Origin: Termitomyces sp. T153
Taxonomy: Eukaryota; Basidiomycota; Agaricomycetes; Agaricales; Lyophyllaceae
Reading direction: 5' to 3'
Length of the DNA: 64,000 nucleotides
Assembly: GCA_018296165.2 (NCBI GenBank)
Contig: JACKQL020000016.1
Coordinates: forward strand, 930,001-994,000
Part shown: positions 1-11,504 of the stretch, one piece after another
Numbering within the stretch: the first letter of the stretch is position 1
Layout of the letters: each line of letters starts with the position of its first letter
Notes under the pieces: model-generated
Seen by the model: only the letters and a program-made list of their open reading frames with translations
What the model was told of the DNA's origin: nothing
Database searches by the model: none
Program-made: the position numbers and the translations under genes

Positions 1-788
1 CCAGACAAATGGCGCAGCAGATTGTGTACTGTCAACTGTATCGATGCCAAAGGAAAAGCCCGTGCCAATGGGTTGGTCAATATAAATCACTGTCATATCG
101 GTGTCAATTGCCTAAGAAGTCTCCTGTTGTGTTAGGAAAGTACGTACTGTTGCTTATGTTGTTCCAGCTGCGATTGGAGTCCAATTATATGAAAGAGCAA
201 GTGGAAGACTATTGATCATTACCTGTACGGGTTGAGAGTTGTCGTGTTCCCGTCGGCATTGACGTGGCACGGGCCATTTTCTAATACGAAATGACATTTC
301 GATATTAAGGACTGCTTAATAGTGTACTGAATTGGATTTCATTTACCCTGAAAGAGACCAATCATGGAAGAACAGCCAGGACCACCATTTAGCCTAACAT
401 CTCATTAACTTAAAACTGATCGCCTCAAATGGCCAAAGGAAAATTCCTACCAAAGAGTAAATGGTGCGGTCTGAGGAGACTCCCTGGCTTCGAAAAACCA
501 GAACCACTTTGGTGGTCGTCAGAAAGAGTTGCATAATGATACAGCATCGCTGACCATAGACATGTTCGTGCCGACGTCCACATATCCTGAAATTTGGTGT
601 ACACCAGGAGTTATCTCGCACACTCCTGAATCCTTAACATAGCGGATACTAAGGCCTTCATGAATAGTAGACTGGAAGGTTGAGACTGCAGGCTTATTGG
701 CAGTGGGGCTGGCGATGGCCAGGGAATACAAGAGGAGTTGTGAAAGTAGGAATGCCGTAACGCAGAAGCAAGAGTGGACAGAAGACAT
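1..788 (-). CDS. Serine carboxypeptidase (S10), copy 1, 5' part
   Basis: The start codon is at 786-788 on the minus strand and the gene runs off the left edge. The first exon encodes a secretory signal (Leu-rich stretch ending near AIASPTA) and the conserved segment GVHQISGYVDVGTNMSM. Exons 1 to 6 match the complete copy at 37019-39176 almost base for base, and position 1 corresponds to about 38389 there. The first intron carries an in-frame stop in this copy, which shows that it really is an intron and not the coding extension it mimics in copy 2. The visible part has no disabling change. The family consists of secreted or vacuolar enzymes that remove C-terminal residues from peptides. The catalytic residues lie beyond the window, so activity of this copy cannot be judged. 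Confidence 0.85.
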
Positions 789-1240
789 GCATGCCGATAA
801 AAATCCTCCTGCCAGACGGATTCTATTATATCTGTCTCAAGAGCACGCATGAGCATCTTTTCGAACACTTATCTCACTGATCGATGGAATCAGGGTACAT
901 ACATGCGATGGAGGTGCCGTGTGTGATTCCTGAGCTATACAGCGTGCGGACAAACAGTATAAAATCAGCAATGAGCCCAGACCTAGCACATGGTGGGAGA
1001 AGTTGCGATAAGCGGGATACTGGAGGGATATGAGCCTTATCTGATCATGTGCCTGAACGTTTTGCGGTAAAATATCCGAGACTGCGCAATTTCCACGTTT
1101 TCCATGGGTCGGCTACTATTTGTGAGTTTTATGTCTACCGGAACGAAATATGCTGTTGAAGCCACTAACAAGAGATGGATCATTGAAGGTCAAGTGTTGT
1201 AAATTCCTGACCTCCTGCATAGTGATGTTCTGGCCTGGTA
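789..1240. other. Upstream flank of carboxypeptidase copy 1
   Basis: Sequence from 789 to about 1057 is homologous to the flank upstream of copy 2 (39177 to about 39625). Copy 2 carries roughly 190 extra bases near 39400-39590. Homology stops abruptly after the shared GCCTGAA near 1057. From there to about 1240 I recognise nothing. Confidence 0.55.
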
Positions 1241-1313
1241 TGGCCTAAAAGCCCTGGTTGTTGAAGCGGTTCTGGCTCAGACCAATATCTAGGCCAAGCC
1301 AAAGTCCCCCAAG

Positions 1314-1336
1314 CTGGCCTGGCCAAGCCAGGCCAG
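1314..1336. repeat. Perfect GC-rich hairpin
   Basis: Arms CTGGCCTGGC (1314-1323) and GCCAGGCCAG (1327-1336) are exact reverse complements with a CAA loop. It lies just before the gag-like ORF of the Ngaro-type element, so it may be part of that element's terminal region. Confidence 0.7.
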
Positions 1337-1412
1337 GGCTTTTGACAGGTAAAGACGCCTTCCCCTCACCCCCCTCCCTCCGCAAACCACTCGCGATACC
1401 ACTCCCTCCCCA

Positions 1413-3080
1413 ATGGCTCCATCCTCTGCAGCACGGCGTCGAGCCGACAAGCGTCCGCAGCATTTGACCGGGCACAAGTTCACTGCCCAAGATGTTGACG
1501 CCGTACTACACTCGGCTAGGCTGGAGGGGCTATCATCACTTCCTTCGAACCCTCCCCGGCTTCCTCCTCCTCCGTCGGAATCTATTACGATTTCACGCGC
1601 AGCGCTGCAGGGTCTACTCCAGACCTTCGGCGCAGGTATTGCCCAACACATTCCGCAGGCGCGCGGCTTTACAGCTGCAGACGTCATTCCACCCTCGGAA
1701 CTGTACGCAGGCCGACATCCGCTCCCTTCGAGCATGCCTCATCCACGTGAGTGCCACTTCTGCCCTTCGCTGCCATCCACAGCCCGAGCCCTACACGAGG
1801 CTCCAATACAACAGGGCTGTCCATCTCCTTTTACCCGACTTCGACAATGCATTCCTGCTAATTATCCTTCTGCAGATGTGGCTCCTACCTTACCAGCGTC
1901 AATAGCTGCGCCACCTCCTGCAGACCTCCTCCCGGCCTTTCGCAGCCTACAGGCTCCGCCAGCACCCCCTACACCGCAAATCCTCGTTCATTCCTGAATG
2001 CCTCCCCCCCCGAAACTTCATCAAGCCTCGATCGGAATGCACTGGTGATACCAATCAAGATTCAATGTGTGTTCAATGCGGGATGGTTGGTGTACGTGCC
2101 CCTGGACCTGCTCATGAATGAAGCCTGTCACCAAGCAATGACGGCTCCAAACCATCACAGGGACTCTTCCTTCTCCCTCACTGCCAGCGGGGAACTGCAA
2201 CTATCAGGAGTGAAGTTTGACCTGAGTAAGGAGAAGGATCTGAAACCACTCGAATTCCTCCAATCTAGTCTCCATAATTTGACACAGCTTTAGAGCTGGC
2301 CCCGATGGTGAGATTGGTGGAGCAGGGGCAGAGAGCATCACAAATGCCTTTCACACTCATTACTACTGCATACAACAATGTCATGACTTTGCAGAAAATT
2401 TCCATGCCTATCTGGCTTATGACATGTACATCTGGCATGCATATCTACAGAGACAAGGGAAGTTGCAGGTGCAGGACTGGCATGATGCTGTCTTTGACAA
2501 GAAGTTTTGACTGTTCCAGTCAGACCTAATCAGAGAATGTATGGGTCAAATAGCAACATGCCTTTTCAGCTCCTCTTGCTCCTCAATGTCATCCTCAATA
2601 AGTGTACAGTCCTATTGGTTCTCTGTGGAAATGGCCTTACTTTGCACAAATGCCAGCTCCAACACAGGTTCCTCATGCAGGTCAATGTCATATAGAAATT
2701 CCCACCCCCAACCTTACACATCAGAGTCCAAGGCTCATAACAGAGGCTTGTGCCATGTCCACTGCATGGTGTGCAGCACCAATGACCACTGTTTTGGTAC
2801 TTGCACTCATGAAGGAAGGCTTTTCAGACAGGTTAACAATTGCTGGGTCAACAGAGAGGGCATCTCCTTCTGTTACAGTTATAACAGACCACACTCCTGC
2901 AGAACCAATGATTGTACACACTGTTATGCGAGCTCACTCTGTGGAGAGACTTCACACTCTGCACAGGACTGCCCTGCAGGAACACTTCTTCCCTATTTCT
3001 ACTCCCCTCAAGGTCGAGTGCTAGACAGTGGCTTTGGAAGCTGCAGGTGCAGTCAGCCACTTTGCCTCCATCATTCATAG
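1413..3080 (+). pseudogene. Gag-like ORF of the Ngaro-like element
   Basis: An ATG at 1413 opens a 194-residue Pro/Ala-rich frame. Homologous-looking coding continues in other frames through about 3080, so several frameshifts are present. The middle part, about 2290-2560, contains an acidic/aromatic segment (motif WHDAVFDKKF, then QSDLIRECM), which I recall from the first ORF of such fungal elements. Near 2920-2975 a frame reads CxxxxLCGETSHSAQDC, reminiscent of a zinc knuckle. Family assignment rests on position ahead of RT and on these motifs; the function is inferred to be a particle protein. Confidence 0.5.
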
Positions 3081-3369
3081 TCTATGTTATGGTTCTTCTC
3101 TAGGTCAATGTTCTCTGTGATACCTATCATATAATAATTCACATCTGATACCTTTGCACAGGTCTTGAAGACTTCTCCCTGGACAGTACATATTCCCCTC
3201 CCAATTATTATCACACAGTAGAGCACCATGAATTTGTTATAGCTAACTTCTCTTAGGAGCATAGCTTAGGCCATGTTTCTAAAGATTACCCCCCCTGCCT
3301 TAATAGAAGACCTCCCTAGGTCATTACCACACAGCTCCTCTAAATGTTATTGAGTGCACTCCTGGTAAG

Positions 3370-4660
3370 ATGCAAATCACAGTTGATCACTCTCACCCTC
3401 ACAATAACTCCCATATCCCCTCAATTAATTTACAAATAGACACAAAACACTTCCAGTGCAACTGGGGTACCTTCAACAAGTGCTGGCTTCTCATGGCAGA
3501 AGCACCAGAGGGCACTCAAGTGGCAGTCTTTGACATCAAAGCAGCATTTTGCAACATATCTACTGACCCAAGCCAACACCTCTTCACAGTAATGGCAGTA
3601 AATGGAGAAGTCATACTGGACTCACATCTCAACTTTGGTATGTCTCCAGCCCCAGGGATTTATAGTTCAGTAGCAGATGCTATAGTATTCATATACAAGA
3701 TGAAAGGCATTGAGGCCATCCTGAAATGGGTGGATGACTTCATTTTCTTCAGATATCAACATTTGCATTCAGATGTAACACAATACTACAAATATGATGA
3801 AACTCTCATATGGGATATGGCTGAGGACCTGGGATGGCCATGGGCAATAAATAAATTTGTCTCCTTTGCCAACCACTTCACCTATATTGGGTTTGAATAG
3901 TCCTTTACAGACAAGACAGTATCCCTACCCATGAAGAAGAGAGAAAAGTACCTGGCCAAACTCAAAACATGGAATGCTGGTGCAAAACTCAATCTCCTGA
4001 ACACAGAATCTCTCATAGGAACCTTGAATCATGTTATGCTGATGGTCCCCACAGGCTGCTCCCACCTACCTTCTTTATACTGCTTTTGCTCAGGCTTCAA
4101 AGAAAACAGCCCACCTTGGATCATGCACCACATTCCTTGATCTGTGCATGACAACATATTGTGGTGGTGCAAGACCCTCCAATCACCATGTTCCCTGCAC
4201 ATCCAGAAACCTCCAGAACCCTTGAACATCATTGTCTACATCAATGCCTCCACCTTGTGGGGTATAGGCTTTGTGATAAGTGGAAAGTGGCTAGCATGAA
4301 AACTCCATTCTGGATGGAAATTTGATGAGCGTGACATTAGATGGGCTGAGATGGTAGCCATAGATCTGGCAGTACCTGCCATGATAGCAGCAAAGTATGC
4401 AAACTGTCATATTGTCATCTGGTCAGACAACACAGGCTGCATTGGAGCCCTTACAGCAGGAAGGTTGAGATATTCAGCCACCAACATGATCCTGTGACAC
4501 ATCATTTCAAACTTCCAAATACATTGTCTGTGGATCTCTGTCACATGGATATCTACATTGAATAACTCAGCAGACACTCCTTCACAAGGAATCTTTCTAT
4601 TGTGACACACTCTGTATCCATTCCCACCAGCCATCCTGCCTTATCTCAAGGTGTACATTG
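3370..4660 (+). pseudogene. Reverse transcriptase and RNase H, Ngaro-like
   Basis: The frame 3370-3900 contains RT blocks: a substrate-loop segment beginning VAVFDIKAAF and the catalytic V-D-D at 3730-3738 (KWVDDFIFF), in the VDD form seen in DIRS/Ngaro RTs instead of YxDD. A stop at 3898-3900 interrupts it. Downstream codons continue in frame to an RNase H with remnants of the acidic residues: YINAST (first Asp now Asn), RWAEMVAIDLA, and WSDNTGCIGALT near 4420-4450. Several TGA/TAG codons break the frame; many could come from CGA or CAG by C-to-T change. Confidence 0.75.
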
Positions 4661-5089
4661 AGCCCAGTGTGAACTACTCTTCACAACCTAACATCTCATA
4701 ATATATTGGTTTTTAAACATTGCATGAGATGCAGACACCTTATACATTCAAAGAGCATCAATCAATCATTGTGCAAGTAAATTCCCTTACATAAGGCATA
4801 CACACTCCATAGAATAGTCAGCCTCAGCCAATATATAAGAATCATGTTGAGGGTAGTAAGACATGGATGCCTTCATAGCCACATTTGCACACCAACATAT
4901 TTTGACCTTCATACAGAACAGATCAAATCTGACTCCTATATCTTCAGAATCAAGCACAAATAACAATTTGAGGGTACAAATGGAACTCTTAGCTGGCAAA
5001 ATCATCAATGACTATCTCAGGGCAAGCACTGCAGGCATTCCCAATGTCCACAAACACTCAGTAAACTCCAAATGTCCAAGCTACACTTC

Positions 5090-5722
5090 TGTGCAGAATG
5101 GCTAGCACAGCAATAAGACAATTTCTAAGCTATTGTACAGACAACAACATACTGGATTGACTTATGCTCCCAGCATCAGAATCACCCCTCTGTAATTTTG
5201 TGAGTTCCTTTGCTGGTAAACTGGTGGGGAAGACAGTAGTGAGCAAATGCAATGGAGTCTGGGCATGGCATATACAAAATGGCTTGCCATACTATGGGGG
5301 AGTCCAACTAAAATATGTCCTAAAGGGAGTTGAGAATCAATGTCCAGCAAGCTCAAAAAGACCAGAATGTCCACCAGTCACCCTAGACATGCTGCAAATA
5401 CTTGACTTGAAGCTTGATTTCTCTTGTCATTTAGACATTAGCATTTACTTCTCAGCCACAACCTGCTTCTGGGCCCAAATTTGTCTGGGTAATTTCTTCC
5501 AGCAAGCAAGAAAAATTTTGATAGTGCACTGAATCCAACCTGGAATGATCTGTGAGCACCTTCCACATCAAGGGGCTCTTGTGTACTACACCTGCCTGAC
5601 ACTAAAATGGGTGGAACAAAAGGAGAGGATGTGATTCTGGCCAGACAATCCATTGGTGATCCCATCAGAGCCTTGTCTCTTCATCAACAATGTAATGACA
5701 ACCACTCATCAGATTCCATCAC
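5090..5722 (+). pseudogene. Tyrosine recombinase, N-terminal half (Ngaro-like)
   Basis: The frame 5164-5520 carries the N-terminal core-binding domain of the basidiomycete DIRS/Ngaro recombinase family (WAWHIQNGLPYYGG, then SSKRPECPPVTLDML). It shifts frame near the A tract at 5511-5515, contains a TGA near 5553, and continues to DSIT at 5722, where a solo LTR is inserted. The C-terminal catalytic half is at 36021-36314. The enzyme family integrates circular cDNA by site-specific strand exchange. Confidence 0.75.
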
Positions 5723-6625
5723 TGTCAGGTTCTGCTGGCTATGGGAGCTCAGCTACACTGGGCAAGTCCTTACTAGGCAGACACAATGTCCTGCACTTAT
5801 AACCTAGCACTCTGGGGTTGGCACAGAGTAGAGGAACTTGCAAGGAGAAGCTAAGGAAAGTGGTATGAGCAAGTCCAGAGTGGTCCAGAGAAGTCTAAGA
5901 CCAAGTATATGAGGTGGGTGGGCATCAGGAACAAGCTTGTGGGTGCACAAACAGATTGCAGGGTAAGTGGAGGCTCCACAAATGGTGGGGGGAGAGCCAG
6001 AGTTTGATGGAGGATCAATCAAGACTTGATGGGTTTTGGGGCTGAACAAAGGGTGAGGTCCAGAGTTGTCATAAGAATGTTTGGGGGTCATAGCATGTGC
6101 ATGGAGTTTGTACTGACATTGGAGATGAAAAGAACTTAGAGAAACAAAGGAAATAGAGACAATCAAGATGTGACAGAGGCAAGATGAGATGAGACTGAGG
6201 AAAGAGATAGCTTCAAGACTAAAAACAGAAATAGAGATAGAAAGAAACACGAGACCAAGTAACCAGTTAATAAATATCAAGATTGGAGTACAAGGTGCTA
6301 CTCTATGACTTATATACTGACTACTGGAGAGCTCTGGGGGGTAGTGGATATGGCGGCAGGGCTTGACAGAGCTGTCCAGAGTCAATGAGTGTCAGTTGCA
6401 ATCAAGGGGCAGGCTGTGGCAATATTCTGATGGGATCAGTTGGGGATGTGGGTCGCTCTAGGGTCATTGTGATGTGCCAGAGTAGGTTGGGTGAACCAGA
6501 GAGATGAATTGGTGATGTGTGCCAAAGTTAGGAACAGTTGGGAGGGTTCCAGGGGCTCATCAGGAGAGTCAGGGGAAGCATTGACAGCTGCAGAAAAGGT
6601 GTCAGAGTTGGCCAGGGGGGCCATC
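5723..6625 (-). mobile_element. Solo LTR (LTR A), left segment
   Basis: The sequence starts TGTCAGGTTCTGCTG like the other LTRs of this family and stops inside the LTR where element I is inserted. The right segment is 35866-36020, ending in TGACA. The reassembled LTR is about 1053 bp with inverted ends TGTCA/TGACA. It is flanked by ATCAC at 5718-5722 and 36021-36025. No internal region belongs to it, so it is a solo LTR left by LTR-LTR recombination. Sense strand is minus by comparison with element I. Confidence 0.85.
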
Positions 6626-7676
6626 TGTCAGGTTCTGCTGACTATGGGGGCTCAGCTACACTGGGCAAGTCTTTACTAGGTGGACATGATGTCCTGCACT
6701 TATAACCTAGCACTCCAGGGTTTACACAGAGTGTAGGGACTTGTGAGGAGAAGCTAGGGGGAGTGATCTGAGCAAGTCCAGAGTGATCCAGGGAAGTCTA
6801 AGACCAAGTATATTAAACATTGGCTTGGGCAGGCATCAGGTACAAGTTCATAGGTGTGCAAATAGACTGCAGGGTATTGGAGGCTTTGCAAGTGATGGGG
6901 GCAGAGCTGGGGTTGGACAGGGAGTCAATCAAGACTTGATGGGTTGTGGAGCTGAGCATGGAGTGAGGTTTAGAGTTGTTGTAAGAATGTTTGGAGTTCA
7001 TAGCACATGCACAGAGTTTGTACTGATGTTGGAGAGGGAAAGAACTTAGAGAAACAAAGGAAATAGAGACAATCAAGACAAGATGGAGATGAGGTGAGAT
7101 GAGACAGAGAAAAGAATAGATTCGAGACTAAAGATAGAAACAGAGACAGAAAGAAACATGAGACACAAGTAACCAGTTAATGCAGGTACTATCAAGACTA
7201 GAGTACAAGGAGTTACTCTATGACTTATATACTGACTACTGGATAGCTCCAAAGGACAGTGGGTATGGCAGTGGGGCTTGATGGAGCTGTGCAGAGTCAA
7301 TGGGTGTCAGGTACAATCAAGGGGCAGGCCACAGTGATATTCTGATGGGATCAGCTGGGGATGCGGGCCACTCTGGGGTCATCATGATGCTCTGGAGCAG
7401 GTCAGGTGAACTAGGGCAGTGGGTCAGAGGTGTATGATGGGGCCAGGAACAATGGAGGAGGGTTCTAGGGGCTCAGAGGAAGTGTTGATGGCTGCGGAGA
7501 AGGCATCAGAGTTGGTCAGGGGGCTGACAGGGTTTGCCAGAGAAGCATTGGAGTTACCCATTGTGGGCACAGGGGATAGGTGAGGGCTGGGGGAGTATGA
7601 TGGGGTGTCAGAGGAGACTCTGGGGGAACGAGTGGGCTGGGAATGATGTTGGGGGTCCAGGGAGTGGGTTGTGACA
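6626..7676 (-). repeat. 3' LTR of element I
   Basis: It begins TGTCAGG and ends GTGACA (plus strand), 1051 bp. It is similar along its whole length to 34840-35865. The primer-complement site near 7189 has drifted (TACTATCAAGACT), unlike the exact one in the 5' LTR. Confidence 0.85.
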
Positions 7677-7691
7677 TTACCTCCCCCTCAG
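7677..7691 (-). promoter_or_regulatory. Polypurine tract of element I
   Basis: On the sense (minus) strand CTGAGGGGGAGGTAA abuts the TGTCA start of the 3' LTR. This is the expected place and composition for the plus-strand primer of an LTR retrotransposon. Confidence 0.75.
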
Positions 7692-7889
7692 CATCAAGAC
7701 CCTTGAGATGCAGGGTGCAGTTCAGGGATTGGTGGGGCATGAGAATCAAACTTGAGCAATATTGATCAGACTGCAGCAAGTGATGGTGGCATGGAAAACA
7801 AAGTTGAAGCATGGCCACTGTTCACCAGGGGGTTCTTCCCAAGTCAATAAAAGGAGTCAGATGTACTCTGGAGTTCTCCAACTCTTGCA

Positions 7890-9541
7890 ATGTCATCCTC
7901 TGTGTACTCCCCAGCAGTGTCCACATCATCAGCATCATCCTCCACATCCACTGACCCTTCTTCCTCAGGGGAGTCCAGTTCTTGTTGTGGCTGCCAGTGG
8001 GTGGAAGCAATGTACCATAGCCATGAGTGTGAGTCTGTTTCTTCTATACTCCAGAGTTGCAGATTTAGTCTGACAGAATTGTCTGCAGCTGTAGCCAGAC
8101 CATCAGGGGTCCCATCCCCAGGCAGAGTTCTGGCAGGGTCAGTTTCAGTGTTGGTGGGGTGATCCTTAAAGCCTAATTTTGATCTGGGAGAGATTCAGGC
8201 CATTCTGGAGGTGTTGCAGGTTCCCCAGGCAGAGGTGACCCCAGAGCAGTTTGCAGAGGCAGTGAGTGGGCACAGGGTCCCCTGACCCTGGAGTGGTATC
8301 AGGTGGAGGCTCTAGTGAGCATCCAGTGTCTTTTGTGCCATGTTTTGATCTGACCTGATTTCACAGTGCACCCTTTGTGCTTGCCACAGGAATTATTGTA
8401 GTTTTGAGAAGCCAGTGCTAGGATCCTGGTGGGACACTTTAGTATGCATCTCTTGTCATTCAAGGCATGAGAAGTGCCCTATTTCATTGAGTTGGTGAGC
8501 AGTGTGCATGTTGGAGGAGCAGGGATGGGACATGGAGTGGGTGGCTGTGCAGATACTCAAGGGATGCAAGGGGAGGATGTTAGGTCAGGGTTTCAGAGTG
8601 GGGGGTGGGGCCAGCATGGGGCAGCCTGTGATGAAGGTGGGACTCCTGCAGGATGGTCAGAGGGAGGGGGCTCTGTCAGCACAAGACAAGGAGAAACAAA
8701 GGGTATTCCCTTCACTGGAGGCAGGGCCCAGCAAGCAGCCATGGGGGGAGGAGCTGATGGCAGGTCTTCTGGGGCCGCATGTATATTCTCCCATGTCAGG
8801 GGTTCTGGTGGAGGGTTCTGGTGGTGATTCTGGTTCATTCCCAGTAGTCTCTGAAACATTCTGGCAGCAGTGAGCAGAGGCATTGTCCTGACTGCTGGCA
8901 TTATATGAAATATGATTCAGCGGGAGCATGATGAGGTGAGGAGAGACTGGGATGTGGCATGGTGGAAGTTGTGGGAAGCTATGCAGATAATTGTGGAGGG
9001 CTTGCTAGAGGTGCAGGAGTTGTAGGAGTGCATAGGGCAGCTGGAGGTGTGGGCAGAGCAGTGGGCAGAGGTCCAGCAAGGAGACACAGAGGCAGAGGGG
9101 GCTTGGGCAGAGGTGGGGAGGCAGTGTGAGGAGTGGCTGGCTAATGAGGTGGCCTTGGGGCATAGGGGGGTGATGTGTAAGTCCCTCTACTTCTTGTTTC
9201 TCTCATCCTGGCTGACACTGAATCATTTAGACTGGGTCTGACAACACCATGTCCTTCTCGATGGGGTGTTGGCTGCCCATGCCTCAATACAGGATGGGTT
9301 GGCATGGATGCCCAAGGAGCTTCCATTGGAGCTGGAGCAGGGGTTCTGGCAGATGGGGTGACTGTTGGCAGGGTACTGGTGGAGGAGTGTGGTGGATCCC
9401 AGAGCATGGTAGGAGGTAGTGACCAACATGGGGGAGCCATTGCCAGGGCAGCCTGAGGTCCTTGCCATTGTGGTCATGCAGATAGAGGTAGACTTAGTTG
9501 GGGCTAGAGTATGGAGGATGTCAGAGGAGGGGAGGGAGTGA
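7890..9541 (+). pseudogene. Antisense ORF of element I, Cys-rich
   Basis: This lies on the strand opposite to pol, between pol and the 3' LTR. An ATG at 7890 opens a Ser-rich N-terminus followed by intron-like junctions. A middle part contains a HEKCPISL-type motif and a long Gly/Ser/Pro-rich stretch. The end matches the end of the corresponding ORF of element III (around 23560-23875), with a stop at 9539-9541. A GTAAGT/TTTAG intron fits about 9179-9231. Elements II and III have related ORFs in the same place, so it is part of the family and not random. Function unknown. This copy has frameshifts. Confidence 0.6.
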
Positions 9542-9609
9542 GGGAGTCTCAGACTTTTGATTTCTTGCTGCCTCGTGCTCCTCTTGGTTCCATATTTTGT
9601 ACTCATAGC

Positions 9610-10743
9610 TGTCATGACCTGTTCCCTGGACCCCTGTACATTGCCCAACAAACCCCCATCCCTCCAGAACCTCCCCCAATGCTCCATCAAACTTCCCCAG
9701 CACTCCATGCCTACTCCATCTAACTCCAACACATTTTGGGCTAACTCTAATGGCCCCATGGCCAACTCCAACATCTTCCCTGCAGCTGCCGGCGCTTCCC
9801 CTAGATCTCCTGAGCCCCTGGGACCACTTCCCCACCATGCCTGACCCCATTACATGCCATCGACTTGACACCCTGGCTCCTCCAACTTACCTTGGAGTAT
9901 CACAACAACCTCAGAATGGACTGTATCAACAATTGATCCCATCAACATATTAACACAGCCTGCCCTCGGGTCATAACTGACACCCATTGACTCCATCAAG
10001 CTCCACCAAGCCCTGCCACCACAGCCAACATTCCCGGAGCTCTCTAGTAGTCAGTATATAAGACATAGAGTAGCTCTTCATACTCTAGTCTTGAGATTAC
10101 CTGCCTTACCTGATGTGTTTCTGATTGTTTCTTCCTGTGTTTTGTGTTCTGTGTCTCATTTTCCTTATTCTCAGTCTCCCGGTCTTGTCTTGTCTCTATT
10201 CTGTTGTCATTTTGTTATTGTTCCATGTCTCCACCTGAATCTATTCTCATTCTTGTCTCGCCTCTGTCTCATTTTGTTCAACTCCATCTCATCTTGTTTG
10301 ATTCTGTCTATTGTGTTCAAGTCCTCCCAACCATAATACCCTCACAAACTCTGCAATTACAATTACGAACCCCCAACACTCCTTCACCCACTCCGGACCT
10401 TGCTACATGCTCAGCTCCGAACCCTATCAATCCCCATTGATCCCCCATCAGAACTCTGGCTCTGCTCCCATCATTCACATAGCCTCTGTCTCCTCCACAC
10501 CTGCAATACTCACATATGAACTTATGCCTGAACCCTGTGAAGCCCGTCCCCATTCACCACAACTCATCCTCTACTCCTCTGGACCTCCCCAGACTTGCTC
10601 AGATCAATTCCCACTAACTATCCTCACAAGTCCCCAGTATTTGGAACACCTCCAAGTGCCCAGTTGTCAGTGCAGAGAATCATGTCTGCCTAGTAAGGAC
10701 TTGCCCAGTGTAGCTGAGCCCCCGTGGTCAGCAGAACCTGACA
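9610..10743 (+). repeat. 5' LTR of element II
   Basis: It runs from TGTCATGACC to GAACCTGACA. It contains TATATAA at 10055-10061 and, 32 nt after the first T of that box, the transcript-start segment AGTCTTGAGATTA. Long open frames in its R/U5 part (10091-10898) are a by-product of low stop density; the same frames recur in every LTR of the family. Confidence 0.9.
10055..10099 (+). promoter_or_regulatory. LTR core promoter and self-priming segment of element II
   Basis: TATATAA (10055-10061) lies at the usual distance upstream of a start near 10086. AGTCTTGAGATTA (10087-10099) is the exact reverse complement of the 13 bases directly after the LTR (10744-10756). The start site is inferred from TATA spacing only. 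Confidence 0.7.
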
Positions 10744-10756
10744 TAATCTCAAGACT
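10744..10756 (+). promoter_or_regulatory. Primer-binding site of element II (self-complementary)
   Basis: TAATCTCAAGACT abuts the LTR end CCTGACA and does not begin with TGG as a tRNA-primed site would. It pairs perfectly with LTR bases 10087-10099, as in Tf1/sushi elements whose mRNA 5' end folds back to prime reverse transcription. Confidence 0.75.
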
Positions 10757-10775
10757 CTACCTTACCCCATTTGTG

Positions 10776-11504
10776 ATGTCTGCACATGCCCCGCACACAC
10801 ATTCACCAAACAATTCTGATGTCTATGGTCAACCCATGCCTGAAAACCCTTATACAGCCCTACCCCATTTGCCAAGGCATACTGAGTCATGGATTTGACA
10901 CCAAAACGTCCCTTCCGCTCCAGTTACACCTATACAATGGCTCTCTCCATGGACACCCTCCCCAACCCATGCCCAACCCTACACCACTCCTGCAAACCAC
11001 CCTTCCCATACCTTCTCTGCCAGCTCCACTTCCCCACAAAGACCAAACCCGGCATCACCAAGGCTTCACCCAGACCCCGGCAAAAATTTGGTCCATTGCT
11101 TGACAACTTCTTTGACACCACACAACAGATCATCTGACTTTCACCCACAACCCTCCCTGAGAAAAGACCACCCTCCAAGCTAGCCCTGCCATTGATTGGA
11201 ATCAAGCTCAACCCAGCAGCCCCACCCACAATAATGCAAGATTCCAAGACCAATGCTACACTCCAAATTATAGAAACCACTTCCGGGATCAGTTAGGACC
11301 CCCTGGCCTACTTGGCCATCACTTCTGCCCAATAAATGAAAGGAGCCCGATGCCTCCGACCCAACCCCAACAACCCTGGAACAAGACCAAGGAATCCCCA
11401 AGCTTCTAGGCAATCAAGGAAGGAAGAGATACACACCTCTGCCCCAACCCTTGAAGCACAAACCCAAAATTAACAGGGAGAACCATGGCACCCTGACTCT
11501 CAAT
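10776..11504 (+). pseudogene. Gag N-terminal fragment of element II
   Basis: The ATG at 10776 starts MSAHAPHTHSPNNSDVYG, which aligns by eye with the start of element I gag (MSAYNPAYNP then DVY, then PENPYAL). The frame ends at a TGA near 10898. Pro-rich coding-like sequence continues in other frames until element III begins at 11505. Confidence 0.6.

Larger units (their letters stand above)
1240..5722 (+). mobile_element. Ngaro-like (DIRS order) retrotransposon, left part
   Basis: Gene order gag, reverse transcriptase, RNase H, tyrosine recombinase is that of Ngaro elements; DIRS1 places the recombinase before RT. The element is cut at 5722 inside the recombinase and resumes at 36021 after an inserted LTR stack flanked by the duplication ATCAC. 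Removing the insert and one duplication keeps the recombinase reading frame. Split terminal repeats expected for Ngaro were not found by eye, so the left end (between 1060 and 1410) is uncertain. The body is full of stops and frameshifts and is not active. Confidence 0.75.

Noticed and set aside
1289..1735. 148-residue minus-strand ORF opposite the Ngaro gag
   Set aside because: Shadow of the GC-rich gag frame; codons follow the other strand.
6783..7818. ORFs inside LTR A and the 3' LTR of element I
   Set aside because: Non-coding LTR sequence; the same frames appear and break in other LTR copies.
10311..10898. 195-residue plus-strand ORF, mirrored at 11500-11937 and 28027-28371
   Set aside because: It is the U5 part of the LTRs read in an open frame; it recurs wherever the LTR occurs and has no coding features.
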